The notes beneath the pieces were generated by a model. The model was given only the letters and a program-made list of their open reading frames with translations. It did not search any database and had not been told where the DNA came from. The translations under genes and the position numbers were made by a program. A DNA stretch of 64,000 bases from Mesorhizobium sp. M2D.F.Ca.ET.226.01.1.1 (GTDB lineage Bacteria > Pseudomonadota > Alphaproteobacteria > Rhizobiales > Rhizobiaceae): the NCBI RefSeq assembly GCF_004022705.2, contig NZ_RZOY02000006.1, forward strand, positions 94,943 to 158,942, written 5' to 3'. Positions 11,201 through 18,347 of the stretch are shown here, piece after piece. Within the stretch, counting starts at the first letter, position 1; each line of letters starts with the position of its first letter.

Positions 11201-11380
11201 TGTCGCCATCGTCTCCGGCGAAGCGCCGGGCAGGCTGGCCGAAACATTGACCACCGGAAATTCGGCGCTGGGCAGCGCCGCCACCGGCAGGAACTTATAG
11301 GCAAAAATACCGCCCAGAATCAGGGCGAGCGACATCAGCAGCGTGGCGACGGGCCTGCGAATGCAGAATTCGGAAATCAT
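8231..11380 (-). CDS. RND multidrug efflux permease (AcrB/MdtC-like)
   Basis: Inner-membrane resistance-nodulation-division pump of 1049 residues, a typical length. It begins [20 protein letters not shown] (TM1), with a large periplasmic loop containing [23 protein letters not shown]. The proton-relay aspartates are seen in TM4 ([22 protein letters not shown]). A second half repeats the layout ([47 protein letters not shown]). The features fit the MdtB/MdtC/AcrB branch. The start codon overlaps the adaptor gene stop (ATGA), so the two form one operon. No outer-membrane channel gene is adjacent. Substrates cannot be deduced. Confidence 0.95.
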   Translation of the reverse strand: [1049 protein letters not shown]

Positions 11381-12678
11381 TGGCTCGCCCCGCCGGCCTT
11401 GTCTGCCTCGGCGACCTTGGGCGATGCCTGGTCACCGGATCCGGCAGCCTTGCCTTCATGCACCGCCGCGCCGTTTTTCAATCGTGTCTGGCCTTCGACG
11501 ACGACCTTCTCGCCGCTCTTGAGACCATCGCTAATGGCGCTGTTTTGCCCCTCCGTCAGCGCCACCTGCACCGGACGCATCTCGACGGTGTTGTCCGGCT
11601 TGACGACATAGACGAACGGGCCCTTCTGGCTGGGCTGCACCGCCACCGTCGGCACCGAGGTCATGTGCGGCATCGTGCCGGCGTCGAGCACCACATTCAC
11701 ATATTGCCCCGGCCACAGCGAAAGATCCGGGTTCGGGATGCTGGCCCGCGTGGCGATAGTGCCGGAAGCGGTATCGACGCTGGAATCGACGAAGTCGAGC
11801 GTGCCCTTGCCGATCGGCGTCGGATCGCCGTCCTTGGTCAGCGTCACGTCGCCTTGCTGCGGGTCGGCCAGCGCCTTGTGCAGCAGGGCAAGGTTGCTTT
11901 CCGGCAGCGTGAAATTAACCTGCAGTGGATCCATCTGCGTGATGGTGACCAGCGGCGTCGAGCTGCTGGAGTTGCCATTGCTTGTGGTGACGAGATCGCC
12001 GACCGACACATTGACGGCGCCCAGCCGGCCCGCGATCGGCGCCGCGATGGTCGCATAGCTCAATTGCACGGTATCGGCGTCGATCGTCGCCTTGTCGGCG
12101 TCGATGGTGGCGGCCGCGGCTTTCTGCGCCGCCAGCGCCTGGTCGTAGGTCTGCTGCGTGCCCGCCTGCTTGGCGACGAGGTCCTTGGCGCGCTGCAGAT
12201 CGGCCTGGGCGCTCACCAGCATCGCCTGGTCCTTGACCAGCGTCGCCTGGTCCTTGGTCAGTTGCGCCTTCAGCGCGCGGTCGTCGAGTTGGAACAGCAC
12301 GTCGCCCGCCTTGACCATCTGCCCGTCCTTGACGTCGATGGAGACGATCTGGCTTGAAACCCGGGCATTGATGTTCACCACTGCCGGCGAGGAGACGAAG
12401 CCGATGGCATAGCGGCGGATCGGGAAATCGGCGGTCGTTGCGATGGCGGAGACGATCGAGGCCGAGCGCGGCCCGCCGCCTTTCGCATTGTCGCCCTTCG
12501 AATTGTCCGAAGCTTTGGCCGTCTTGTCGCCGGTGCCCGTCTTGTCCGTGGCGGTCGCGTCAGCCTGCTTGCCCGAAATCAGCTGCTGGACGCTGGCCAG
12601 CGTCGTGGGCGAATAGTAAAGCCCGGCGCACGCCAGGCAGGCGAGCGCTGCAACTGCAAAGGCGATTTTCCCGCGCAT
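11377..12678 (-). CDS. RND efflux periplasmic adaptor (membrane fusion protein)
   Basis: Periplasmic adaptor of the HlyD/AcrA/MdtA type, about 433 residues. The N-terminal membrane anchor is MRGKIAFAVAALACLACAGLY, followed by a low-complexity D/K/T-rich linker (residues about 35-70). Next come a lipoyl-like half (RVSSQIVSIDVKDGQMVKAGDVLFQLDDRAL), an alpha-hairpin rich in A/K/D/Q, a second lipoyl half (IAAPIAGRLGAVNVSVGDLV) and a beta-barrel. The ATG at 12678 is listed. A TTG two codons upstream has AGAAGG at better spacing (5 nt) and cannot be excluded. The gene overlaps the permease gene by 4 bp. The C-terminus carries a charged tail after the barrel. Confidence 0.92.
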   Translation of the reverse strand: MRGKIAFAVAALACLACAGLYYSPTTLASVQQLISGKQADATATDKTGTGDKTAKASDNSKGDNAKGGGPRSASIVSAIATTADFPIRRYAIGFVSSPAVVNINARVSSQIVSIDVKDGQMVKAGDVLFQLDDRALKAQLTKDQATLVKDQAMLVSAQADLQRAKDLVAKQAGTQQTYDQALAAQKAAAATIDADKATIDADTVQLSYATIAAPIAGRLGAVNVSVGDLVTTSNGNSSSSTPLVTITQMDPLQVNFTLPESNLALLHKALADPQQGDVTLTKDGDPTPIGKGTLDFVDSSVDTASGTIATRASIPNPDLSLWPGQYVNVVLDAGTMPHMTSVPTVAVQPSQKGPFVYVVKPDNTVEMRPVQVALTEGQNSAISDGLKSGEKVVVEGQTRLKNGAAVHEGKAAGSGDQASPKVAEADKAGGASQ

Positions 12679-12892
12679 CGACAAACAAACCTTCTACCGA
12701 CACGCCGATCCCGGTGGTCTATTTTAGCTCGATTCACGGCGCCTTGCCGCGATTTCGGCCGAATAGATAGGACAAGGCTTTGGCGGAAAAGGGCCAAAAC
12801 ACGGCATTACGAAGATTTAATGTGCAGTGCACAAAGGTTAGGCAGCCGGCTAACGTGCCGCGGCCGGACCGCTCGCCGGTCCGAAAAACAGC

Positions 12893-13489
12893 TCAGCGGA
12901 GCATCGGCCACAGCGTTGCGGCAAGCAACATACCCATGCCGATATTGAACCATTTCAACCGCACCGGATCCGACAGGAAACCGCGCAGCGCCGTGCCGAA
13001 GCCGGCCCAGACGGAGACGCTCGGCAGGTTGACGATGGTGAATGCGATCGAGATCAGCGCCACCGAGACGAATGGATGATCGGCGTTGGTGTAGACGGCC
13101 ATCGCAGTGATGGCCATCACCCAGGCCTTGGGATTGACCCACTGGAAGGCAGCGGCGTCGATGAAGCGCATCGGCCGCCCCTCCGCCCCTTTTCCGTCGC
13201 TGATCGAGCGCGACATGGCAATCTTCCAGGCGAGATAAAGCAGATAGGCGGCGCCGGTGATTTTCAGCGCCGCATGCAGCGCGGGCAACGCCGTCAGCAC
13301 CGCGCCGAGCCCGAACCCGACGGCAAGTAACAGGACCAGAAAGCCGATGCTGATGCCGAGCATGTGCGGAACCGTCCTGGCGATACCGAAATTGACGCCG
13401 GACGCGAGCAGCATGAGGTTGTTCGGCCCGGGCGTGATCGAAGTCACGAAGGCATAGACCAACAGGGCAAGGAATGCGTCGAACGACAT
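12893..13489 (-). CDS. LysE/RhtB-family amino acid exporter
   Basis: Small inner-membrane exporter of the LysE superfamily, 198 residues with about six hydrophobic segments. The N-terminal signature FVTSITPGPNNLMLLASGVNFG and the mid-protein ALKITGAAYLLYLAWKIA and FQWVNPKAWVMAITAMAVY are characteristic. The substrate is likely an amino acid or derivative, but it cannot be told from sequence. It stands alone between the efflux operon and ilvH in the same orientation. Confidence 0.9.
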   Translation of the reverse strand: MSFDAFLALLVYAFVTSITPGPNNLMLLASGVNFGIARTVPHMLGISIGFLVLLLAVGFGLGAVLTALPALHAALKITGAAYLLYLAWKIAMSRSISDGKGAEGRPMRFIDAAAFQWVNPKAWVMAITAMAVYTNADHPFVSVALISIAFTIVNLPSVSVWAGFGTALRGFLSDPVRLKWFNIGMGMLLAATLWPMLR

Positions 13490-13539
13490 GTAATCCTCCC
13501 GAATATGTCAGCCTTATTGTCCTTATTTAGCAAGCACAC

Positions 13540-13565
13540 AAAAGCCACCGGCGGGGGACTGCCGG
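13540..13565 (-). terminator. Possible terminator downstream of ilvH
   Basis: Read on the minus strand, a GC-rich hairpin (CCGGC ... GCCGG, 8-nt loop) is followed after a few bases by TTTT, 43 bp past the ilvH stop. The stem is short, so the call is tentative. Confidence 0.35.
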
Positions 13566-13608
13566 ACCAGAGACAAGATTGAAAGGATGTGAGCTGTGCC
13601 CGCCTTGC

Positions 13609-14184
13609 TCACATGCCTTGCGGGCCGCGGTTCATCGCCGCCACGCCGGTGCGGCAGATCTCGACCAGGCCGAGCGGCTTCATGATGGCGATGAACTGGT
13701 CGAGCTTGGAGCCCTTGCCGGTGATCTCGAAGATGAAATGCTCTGTGTTGGCGTCGATGACCGAAGCGCGGAAGGCATCGGCGAGGCGGAGCGCCTCGAC
13801 GCGGGCATCGCCGGTGCCGGCGACCTTGACCAGCGCGAGCTCGCGCTCCAGCGGCCGCTCCTGCCCGAGCTCACGCGAGCGGACGGAAAGGTCGACCACC
13901 CGGTGCACCGGAACGATGCGTTCGAGCTGGTTCTTGATCTGCTCCATCACATGCGGCGTGCCGCGCGTGACGATGGTGATGCGCGACAGATGCTTCTCGT
14001 GCTCGGTCTCGGAGACGGTGAGGCTCTCGATGTTGTAGCCGCGCCCGGAGAACAGGCCGATGACGCGGGCGAGCACCCCCGGCTCGTTGTCGACCAGCAC
14101 GGAAAGCGTGTGCGTTTCCGGCTTCTCGGTTTCCTTGGCGATGAAATAGGCGGAGCCGGTCGGTTGAAGGTGCTGTGCGTTCAT
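13609..14184 (-). CDS. ilvH: Acetolactate synthase small (regulatory) subunit
   Basis: Regulatory subunit of acetohydroxyacid synthase, which confers valine feedback sensitivity and stimulates the large subunit in branched-chain amino acid synthesis. The 191-residue protein has an ACT domain near residues 25-100 (HTLSVLVDNEPGVLARVIGLFSGRGYNIESLTVSE) and the conserved ITIVTRGTPHVMEQIKNQLERIVPV. A C-terminal ACT-like domain (FRASVIDANTEHFIFEITGKGSKLDQF) follows. It lies 137 bp after ilvI in the same direction, with a palindromic repeat in the gap. The N-terminal extension of about 20 residues before the ACT domain is slightly longer than in enterobacteria. Confidence 0.96.
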   Translation of the reverse strand: MNAQHLQPTGSAYFIAKETEKPETHTLSVLVDNEPGVLARVIGLFSGRGYNIESLTVSETEHEKHLSRITIVTRGTPHVMEQIKNQLERIVPVHRVVDLSVRSRELGQERPLERELALVKVAGTGDARVEALRLADAFRASVIDANTEHFIFEITGKGSKLDQFIAIMKPLGLVEICRTGVAAMNRGPQGM

Positions 14185-14276
14185 GACGTGAATCTCGATT
14201 TCAGACTTTTGAGCTAATTCTCTGTTTGCGCACGGCTTTCTCGCGACAGCCCGCCTTTGTGGCTGCTATGGATGGA

Positions 14277-14321
14277 GCATGATGTTGCCCGAAAACCGCT
14301 TCACACTTTTCGGCATCATGC
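14277..14321. repeat. Palindromic intergenic repeat between ilvI and ilvH
   Basis: Outer arms GCATGATG / CATCATGC and inner arms CCGAAAA / TTTTCGG form a near-perfect hairpin immediately after the ilvI stop codon (the stop lies at 14322-14324). It belongs to the same family as 8186-8228. Its position inside an operon means it is transcribed and may affect processing or the relative expression of ilvH. Confidence 0.8.
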
Positions 14322-16106
14322 CTAAACCAGTTCCCTGCCCTTGGCGTCGATGGCGTTGGCGACCGCCTCGTCGGTGGCCTCGTCGGGCAACAGCATCTCG
14401 TTATGCGCCTTGCCGGACGGGATCATCGGGAAGCAGTTGGCCAAGGTCGCCACGCGGCAGTCGAACAGCACCGGCTTCTTGACCGAGATCATCTCCCTGA
14501 TCGCGTCGTCCAGCTCGTCCGGCCTGTCGCAGCGAATGCCGTGGCCGCCATAGGCCTCCGCCAGCTTGACGAAGTCGGGCATCGCCTCGGTGTAGGAATG
14601 CGACAGCCGGTTGCCGTGCAACAGCTGCTGCCACTGGCGCACCATGCCCATATACTGGTTGTTCAGGATGAAGATCTTGATCGGCGCCTCATATTGCACC
14701 GCCGAGCTCATCTCCTGCATCGTCATCTGCACCGAGGCGTCGCCGGCGATGTCGATGACCAGCGCGTCGGGATGCGCGATCTGCACGCCGAGCGCCGCCG
14801 GCAGGCCGTAACCCATCGTGCCCAGGCCGCCCGAGGTCATCCAGCGGTTCGGCTTGTCGAAGTGATAGTGCTGCGCCGCCCACATCTGGTGCTGGCCCAC
14901 CTCGGTAGTGATGTAGGTGTCCATGTCCTTGGTCAGCGCATAGAGCCGCTGGATCGCGTATTGCGGCATGATCACGTCGTTGTTCATCTTGTAGGCGAGC
15001 GAGTCCCGCGCGCGCCATTTCGCGATCTGCTCCCACCACGGGTAAAGCGCCTTCTTGTCGGCCTTGGCGGCGGTCGCCCGCCACAGCCGCACCAGGTCCT
15101 CCAGCACGCGGCCGACATCGCCCAGAATCCCCACATCGGCGCGGACGTTCTTGTTGATCGAGGACGGATCGATATCGATGTGGATCTTCTTCGAGTTGGG
15201 CGAGAATGCGGTGAGCCGGCCGGTGATGCGGTCATCGAAGCGCGCGCCGATGCAGATCATTACGTCGCAATCATGCATGGCCATATTGGCTTCGTACGTG
15301 CCGTGCATGCCGAGCATGCCGACCCAGTTCTTGCCGGACGCCGGATAGGCGCCGAGACCCATCAGCGTCGAGGTGATCGGGAAGCCGGTGAGGTCGACCA
15401 GCTCGCGCAGCAGATGGCTGGCTTCCGGACCGGAGTTGATGACGCCGCCACCCGAATAGATGATCGGCTTCTTCGCGCCGGCCATCAGCTCGACCGCTGC
15501 CTTGACCTTTTCCAGGTCGCCCTGGACCTTCGGCTGATAGCTGGTGCGCGGCGCCGTCTGCGGCGGCACATAGGTGCCCTTGGCGAACTGCACGTCCTTC
15601 GGAATGTCGACCACGACTGGACCGGGGCGGCCGGTCGTCGCGACATGGAAGGCTTCATGGATTGTGGCGGCGAGCTCGTTGACGTCCTTCACCAGCCAGT
15701 TGTGCTTGGTGCATGGCCGCGTGATGCCGACGGTATCGCATTCCTGGAAGGCGTCGGAGCCGATCAGCGAGGTCGGCACCTGGCCGGTGAGGCAGACCAG
15801 CGGAATGGAATCCATCAGCGCGTCCTGCAGTGGCGTCACCGCATTGGTGGCACCGGGGCCGGACGTCACCAGAAGCACGCCGGCCTTGCCGGTCGAGCGC
15901 GCATAGCCTTCGGCCGCGTGGCCGGCGCCCTGCTCGTGCCGGACCAGAATGTGCTCGACCTCGTCCTGCTGGAAAATTTCATCGTAGATCGGAAGGACCG
16001 CGCCGCCCGGATAGCCGAAGATATGCTTGACGCCGTTGTCCTTCAGCGCCTGCACCACCATCTCCGCGCCCGTCATTTCGCGCCGCTCGTTCTGTCCATT
16101 GCTCAT
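14322..16106 (-). CDS. ilvI: Acetolactate synthase large (catalytic) subunit
   Basis: Thiamine-diphosphate enzyme forming acetolactate or acetohydroxybutyrate, the first common step of valine, leucine and isoleucine synthesis. It has 594 residues, normal for the family. Visible landmarks are the N-terminal TPP domain (FGYPGGAVLPIYDEIF, then HEQGAGHAAEGYARSTGKAG with the catalytic Glu), the central domain (GVINSGPEASHLLREL), and the C-terminal TPP/Mg motif GDASVQMTMQEM ... NNQYMGMVRQWQ. It is preceded by a leader peptide and terminator hairpin and followed by ilvH. Many rhizobial annotations use the symbol ilvB for this gene. Confidence 0.97.
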   Translation of the reverse strand: MSNGQNERREMTGAEMVVQALKDNGVKHIFGYPGGAVLPIYDEIFQQDEVEHILVRHEQGAGHAAEGYARSTGKAGVLLVTSGPGATNAVTPLQDALMDSIPLVCLTGQVPTSLIGSDAFQECDTVGITRPCTKHNWLVKDVNELAATIHEAFHVATTGRPGPVVVDIPKDVQFAKGTYVPPQTAPRTSYQPKVQGDLEKVKAAVELMAGAKKPIIYSGGGVINSGPEASHLLRELVDLTGFPITSTLMGLGAYPASGKNWVGMLGMHGTYEANMAMHDCDVMICIGARFDDRITGRLTAFSPNSKKIHIDIDPSSINKNVRADVGILGDVGRVLEDLVRLWRATAAKADKKALYPWWEQIAKWRARDSLAYKMNNDVIMPQYAIQRLYALTKDMDTYITTEVGQHQMWAAQHYHFDKPNRWMTSGGLGTMGYGLPAALGVQIAHPDALVIDIAGDASVQMTMQEMSSAVQYEAPIKIFILNNQYMGMVRQWQQLLHGNRLSHSYTEAMPDFVKLAEAYGGHGIRCDRPDELDDAIREMISVKKPVLFDCRVATLANCFPMIPSGKAHNEMLLPDEATDEAVANAIDAKGRELV

Positions 16107-16168
16107 CGGTCTGGTCCCGTACTGTCGCCATTTGGGCGTTGCTGGTCGTTTAGTTGGATTTCAGGCAA

Positions 16169-16191
16169 TAAAAAAGGCCCCCGAGGGAGCC
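16169..16191 (-). terminator. ilvI attenuator terminator
   Basis: On the minus strand the hairpin GGCTCC-CTCG-GGGGCC is followed directly by TTTTTT, a classical intrinsic terminator. It lies 35 nt after the stop codon of the ilv leader peptide and about 60 nt before the ilvI start, the position expected for an attenuator. A second hairpin, GGCGGT-GTA-ACCGCC, spans the leader peptide stop. Confidence 0.85.
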
Positions 16192-16225
16192 TGTGTGGTG
16201 CGCATGGGAGGTTTTCGCCCGGCGG

Positions 16226-16276
16226 TTACACCGCCTTGCCCACGCGCCAGCCTACGAGAATGAGTGCCGTTTTCAT
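16226..16276 (-). CDS. ilv leader peptide (attenuation)
   Basis: A 16-residue open frame, MKTALILVGWRVGKAV, starts at the ATG at 16276 and ends with TAA at 16226-16228, upstream of ilvI. Six of its residues are leucine, isoleucine or valine, including the run A-L-I-L-V. That is the composition expected of a leader peptide sensing charged branched-chain tRNAs. A terminator hairpin with a T-run follows. Ribosome stalling at these codons would favour read-through into ilvI-ilvH. The assignment rests on composition, position and the attached terminator. Experimental proof and an explicit antiterminator fold are lacking. Confidence 0.85.
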   Translation of the reverse strand: MKTALILVGWRVGKAV

Positions 16277-16486
16277 GGTCGCGGACACTAGAGGGGGGTA
16301 TGGCAGCCTGTCAACGGCAAAAATGACGCCTTTGCGCCACTCGCCAGCTCAAGCCATTGAAAACGCGCCAAACTATTGGAGGGCGTGACGCGAAGGAGGT
16401 TTTGCCGAAATACTTTGCGCATGCCGGTAGCCATATCCGGCCACAGCGCTCACCCAAAGAAGCGATCACAAGCCCGGAGGAAACTG

Positions 16487-18295
16487 ATGCTCGAGAGAAC
16501 ACCCACCACCAAGGCGCAAGCGCTGCTCGACAAGTTGGGCAAGGCGCTGGAAGCCGGCGACATCGACAGCGCCGTCAACTGCTTCCAGGCCGACTGCTAC
16601 TGGCGCGACCTCGTCACATTCACCTGGAACCTGAAGACGATGGAAGGCCGCGACCAGGTTCGCGACATGCTCCAGGCGACGCTGGCCAACACCAAGCCGA
16701 CCGGTTGGGCGGTAGCCGAAGGCGAGGAAGCGAGCGAGGATGGCGGCATCATCACCGCCTGGATCACCTTCGAGACGAATGTGGCGCGCGGCTTTGGCCT
16801 GGTGCGGTTCAAGGGCGACCTGATCTGGACGTTGCTCACCACGATGGCGGAGCTGAAAGGGCATGAGGAGAAAGCGGGCTTCACCCGCCCGCTCGGCGCC
16901 AAGCACGGCCACGGCAAGGGCCGCAAGACCTGGCGTGAGGAGCGCGACGACGAGATCGCCGAGCTCGGCCATACCAGGCAGCCTTATGTGGTGATCATCG
17001 GGGGCGGTCAGGGCGGCATCGCGCTCGGTGCAAGGCTGAAACAGCTCGGCTTGCCGGCCATCATCATCGAGAAGAACGAGCGTGCCGGAGACTCCTGGCG
17101 CAAGCGCTACAAGTCGCTCTGCCTGCACGACCCGGTCTGGTACGACCACCTCCCCTATATCGACTTCCCGAAGAACTGGCCGGTCTTCTCGCCGAAGGAC
17201 AAGATCGGCGATTGGCTGGAGATGTACACCAAGGTGATGGAGCTGAACTACTGGTCCTCCACCACTGCGAAGTCGGCTAGATACGACGAAAAGGCCAACG
17301 AATGGACCGTTATCGTCGAACGCGACGGCAAGGAGATCGTGCTCAAGCCCAAGCAGCTGGTGCTGGCGACCGGCATGTCCGGCAAGGCGAACTGGCCGAA
17401 ATACAAGGGCCAGGACATTTTCCAAGGCGAGCAGCAGCATTCCTCGACCCATCCCGGCCCGGACAAATACCGAGGCAAGAAGGTCGTGGTCATCGGCTCC
17501 AACAACTCGGCACATGACATCTGCGCCGCGCTATGGGAAGGCGGCGCCGACGTGACCATGGTGCAGCGCTCGTCCACCCATATCGTCAAATCCGACACCC
17601 TGATGGATATCGGCCTCGGCTCCCTCTATTCGGAGCAGGCGGTCGAGAACGGCATGACGACGCGCAAGGCCGACATGATCTTCGCCTCGCTGCCCTATCG
17701 CATTCTGCACGAATTCCAGATTCCGCTTTATCAGCAGATGAAGGAACGCGACGCGAAATTCTACGAGGACCTGGAGAAGGCCGGCTTCATGCTCGACTGG
17801 GGCGACGACAACTCAGGCCTGTTCATGAAATACCTACGCCGCGGCTCCGGCTATTACATCGATGTTGGCGCCTGCGACCTCGTCATCGATGGCTCGATCA
17901 AGCTGAAAAGCGGCCCGGGCGCTGCCGTGCAGGAACTGACGAAGACCGGCTTAAAATTCGTCGACGGCAGCGAATTGCCTGCCGATCTGGTGATCTACGC
18001 CACTGGCTACGGTTCGATGAACGGCTGGGCCGCCGACCTCATCTCACAAGAGGTGGCGGACAAGGTCGGCAAGGTCTGGGGCCTCGGCTCCTCCACCACC
18101 AAGGATCCAGGCCCATGGGAAGGCGAGCAGCGCAACATGTGGAAGCCGACGCAGCAGGAAGCGCTATGGTTCCACGGGGGCAACCTGCACCAGTCGCGGC
18201 ACTATTCACAGTATCTGTCACTGCAGCTCAAAGCCAGGCAGGTCGGTCTGCCGACGCCGGTCTATGGGCTGCAGGAGGTTTATCACAAGGGGTAG
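16487..18295 (+). CDS. Flavin-containing monooxygenase with N-terminal SnoaL-like domain
   Basis: FAD/NADPH-dependent monooxygenase of the FMO class (YUCCA-like), 602 residues. The first roughly 130 residues look like a SnoaL/NTF2-like domain (AVNCFQADCYWRDLVTFTWNLKTMEG). The catalytic part follows, with the FAD-binding VVIIGGGQGGIALGARL, an FMO-type signature FQGEQQHSSTHPGPDKYRGK, and the NADPH-binding VVVIGSNNSAHDICAAL. The typical C-terminal VIYATGYGS is also seen. The ATG at 16487 is chosen because GGAGG sits 6 nt upstream. An earlier in-frame ATG at 16376 gives an unlikely basic extension. It is divergent from ilvI. The substrate is unknown; bacterial relatives include indole-pyruvate and N- or S-oxygenases. 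Confidence 0.88.
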   Translation: MLERTPTTKAQALLDKLGKALEAGDIDSAVNCFQADCYWRDLVTFTWNLKTMEGRDQVRDMLQATLANTKPTGWAVAEGEEASEDGGIITAWITFETNVARGFGLVRFKGDLIWTLLTTMAELKGHEEKAGFTRPLGAKHGHGKGRKTWREERDDEIAELGHTRQPYVVIIGGGQGGIALGARLKQLGLPAIIIEKNERAGDSWRKRYKSLCLHDPVWYDHLPYIDFPKNWPVFSPKDKIGDWLEMYTKVMELNYWSSTTAKSARYDEKANEWTVIVERDGKEIVLKPKQLVLATGMSGKANWPKYKGQDIFQGEQQHSSTHPGPDKYRGKKVVVIGSNNSAHDICAALWEGGADVTMVQRSSTHIVKSDTLMDIGLGSLYSEQAVENGMTTRKADMIFASLPYRILHEFQIPLYQQMKERDAKFYEDLEKAGFMLDWGDDNSGLFMKYLRRGSGYYIDVGACDLVIDGSIKLKSGPGAAVQELTKTGLKFVDGSELPADLVIYATGYGSMNGWAADLISQEVADKVGKVWGLGSSTTKDPGPWEGEQRNMWKPTQQEALWFHGGNLHQSRHYSQYLSLQLKARQVGLPTPVYGLQEVYHKG

Positions 18296-18309
18296 TTGCT
18301 ACCGTGCAA

Positions 18310-18343
18310 AAGACCCGCGCAGCGCTTCCGCCGCGCGGGTCTT
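18310..18343. terminator. Bidirectional terminator between FMO and PcfJ-like genes
   Basis: Perfect 11-bp arms AAGACCCGCGC / GCGCGGGTCTT enclose a 12-nt loop in the 52-bp space between two convergent genes. There is no long T-run, but the position and stem strength fit a shared transcription terminator. Confidence 0.65.
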
Positions 18344-18347
18344 GCGT

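Noticed and set aside
8174..11611. Very long plus-strand open frame opposite the RND pump
   Set aside because: It runs antisense to a clear 1049-residue pump, is histidine/arginine-rich with no domain, and results from high-GC codon bias.
14403..16388. Long plus-strand frame opposite ilvI
   Set aside because: Antisense to the acetolactate synthase; composition typical of GC-rich shadows.
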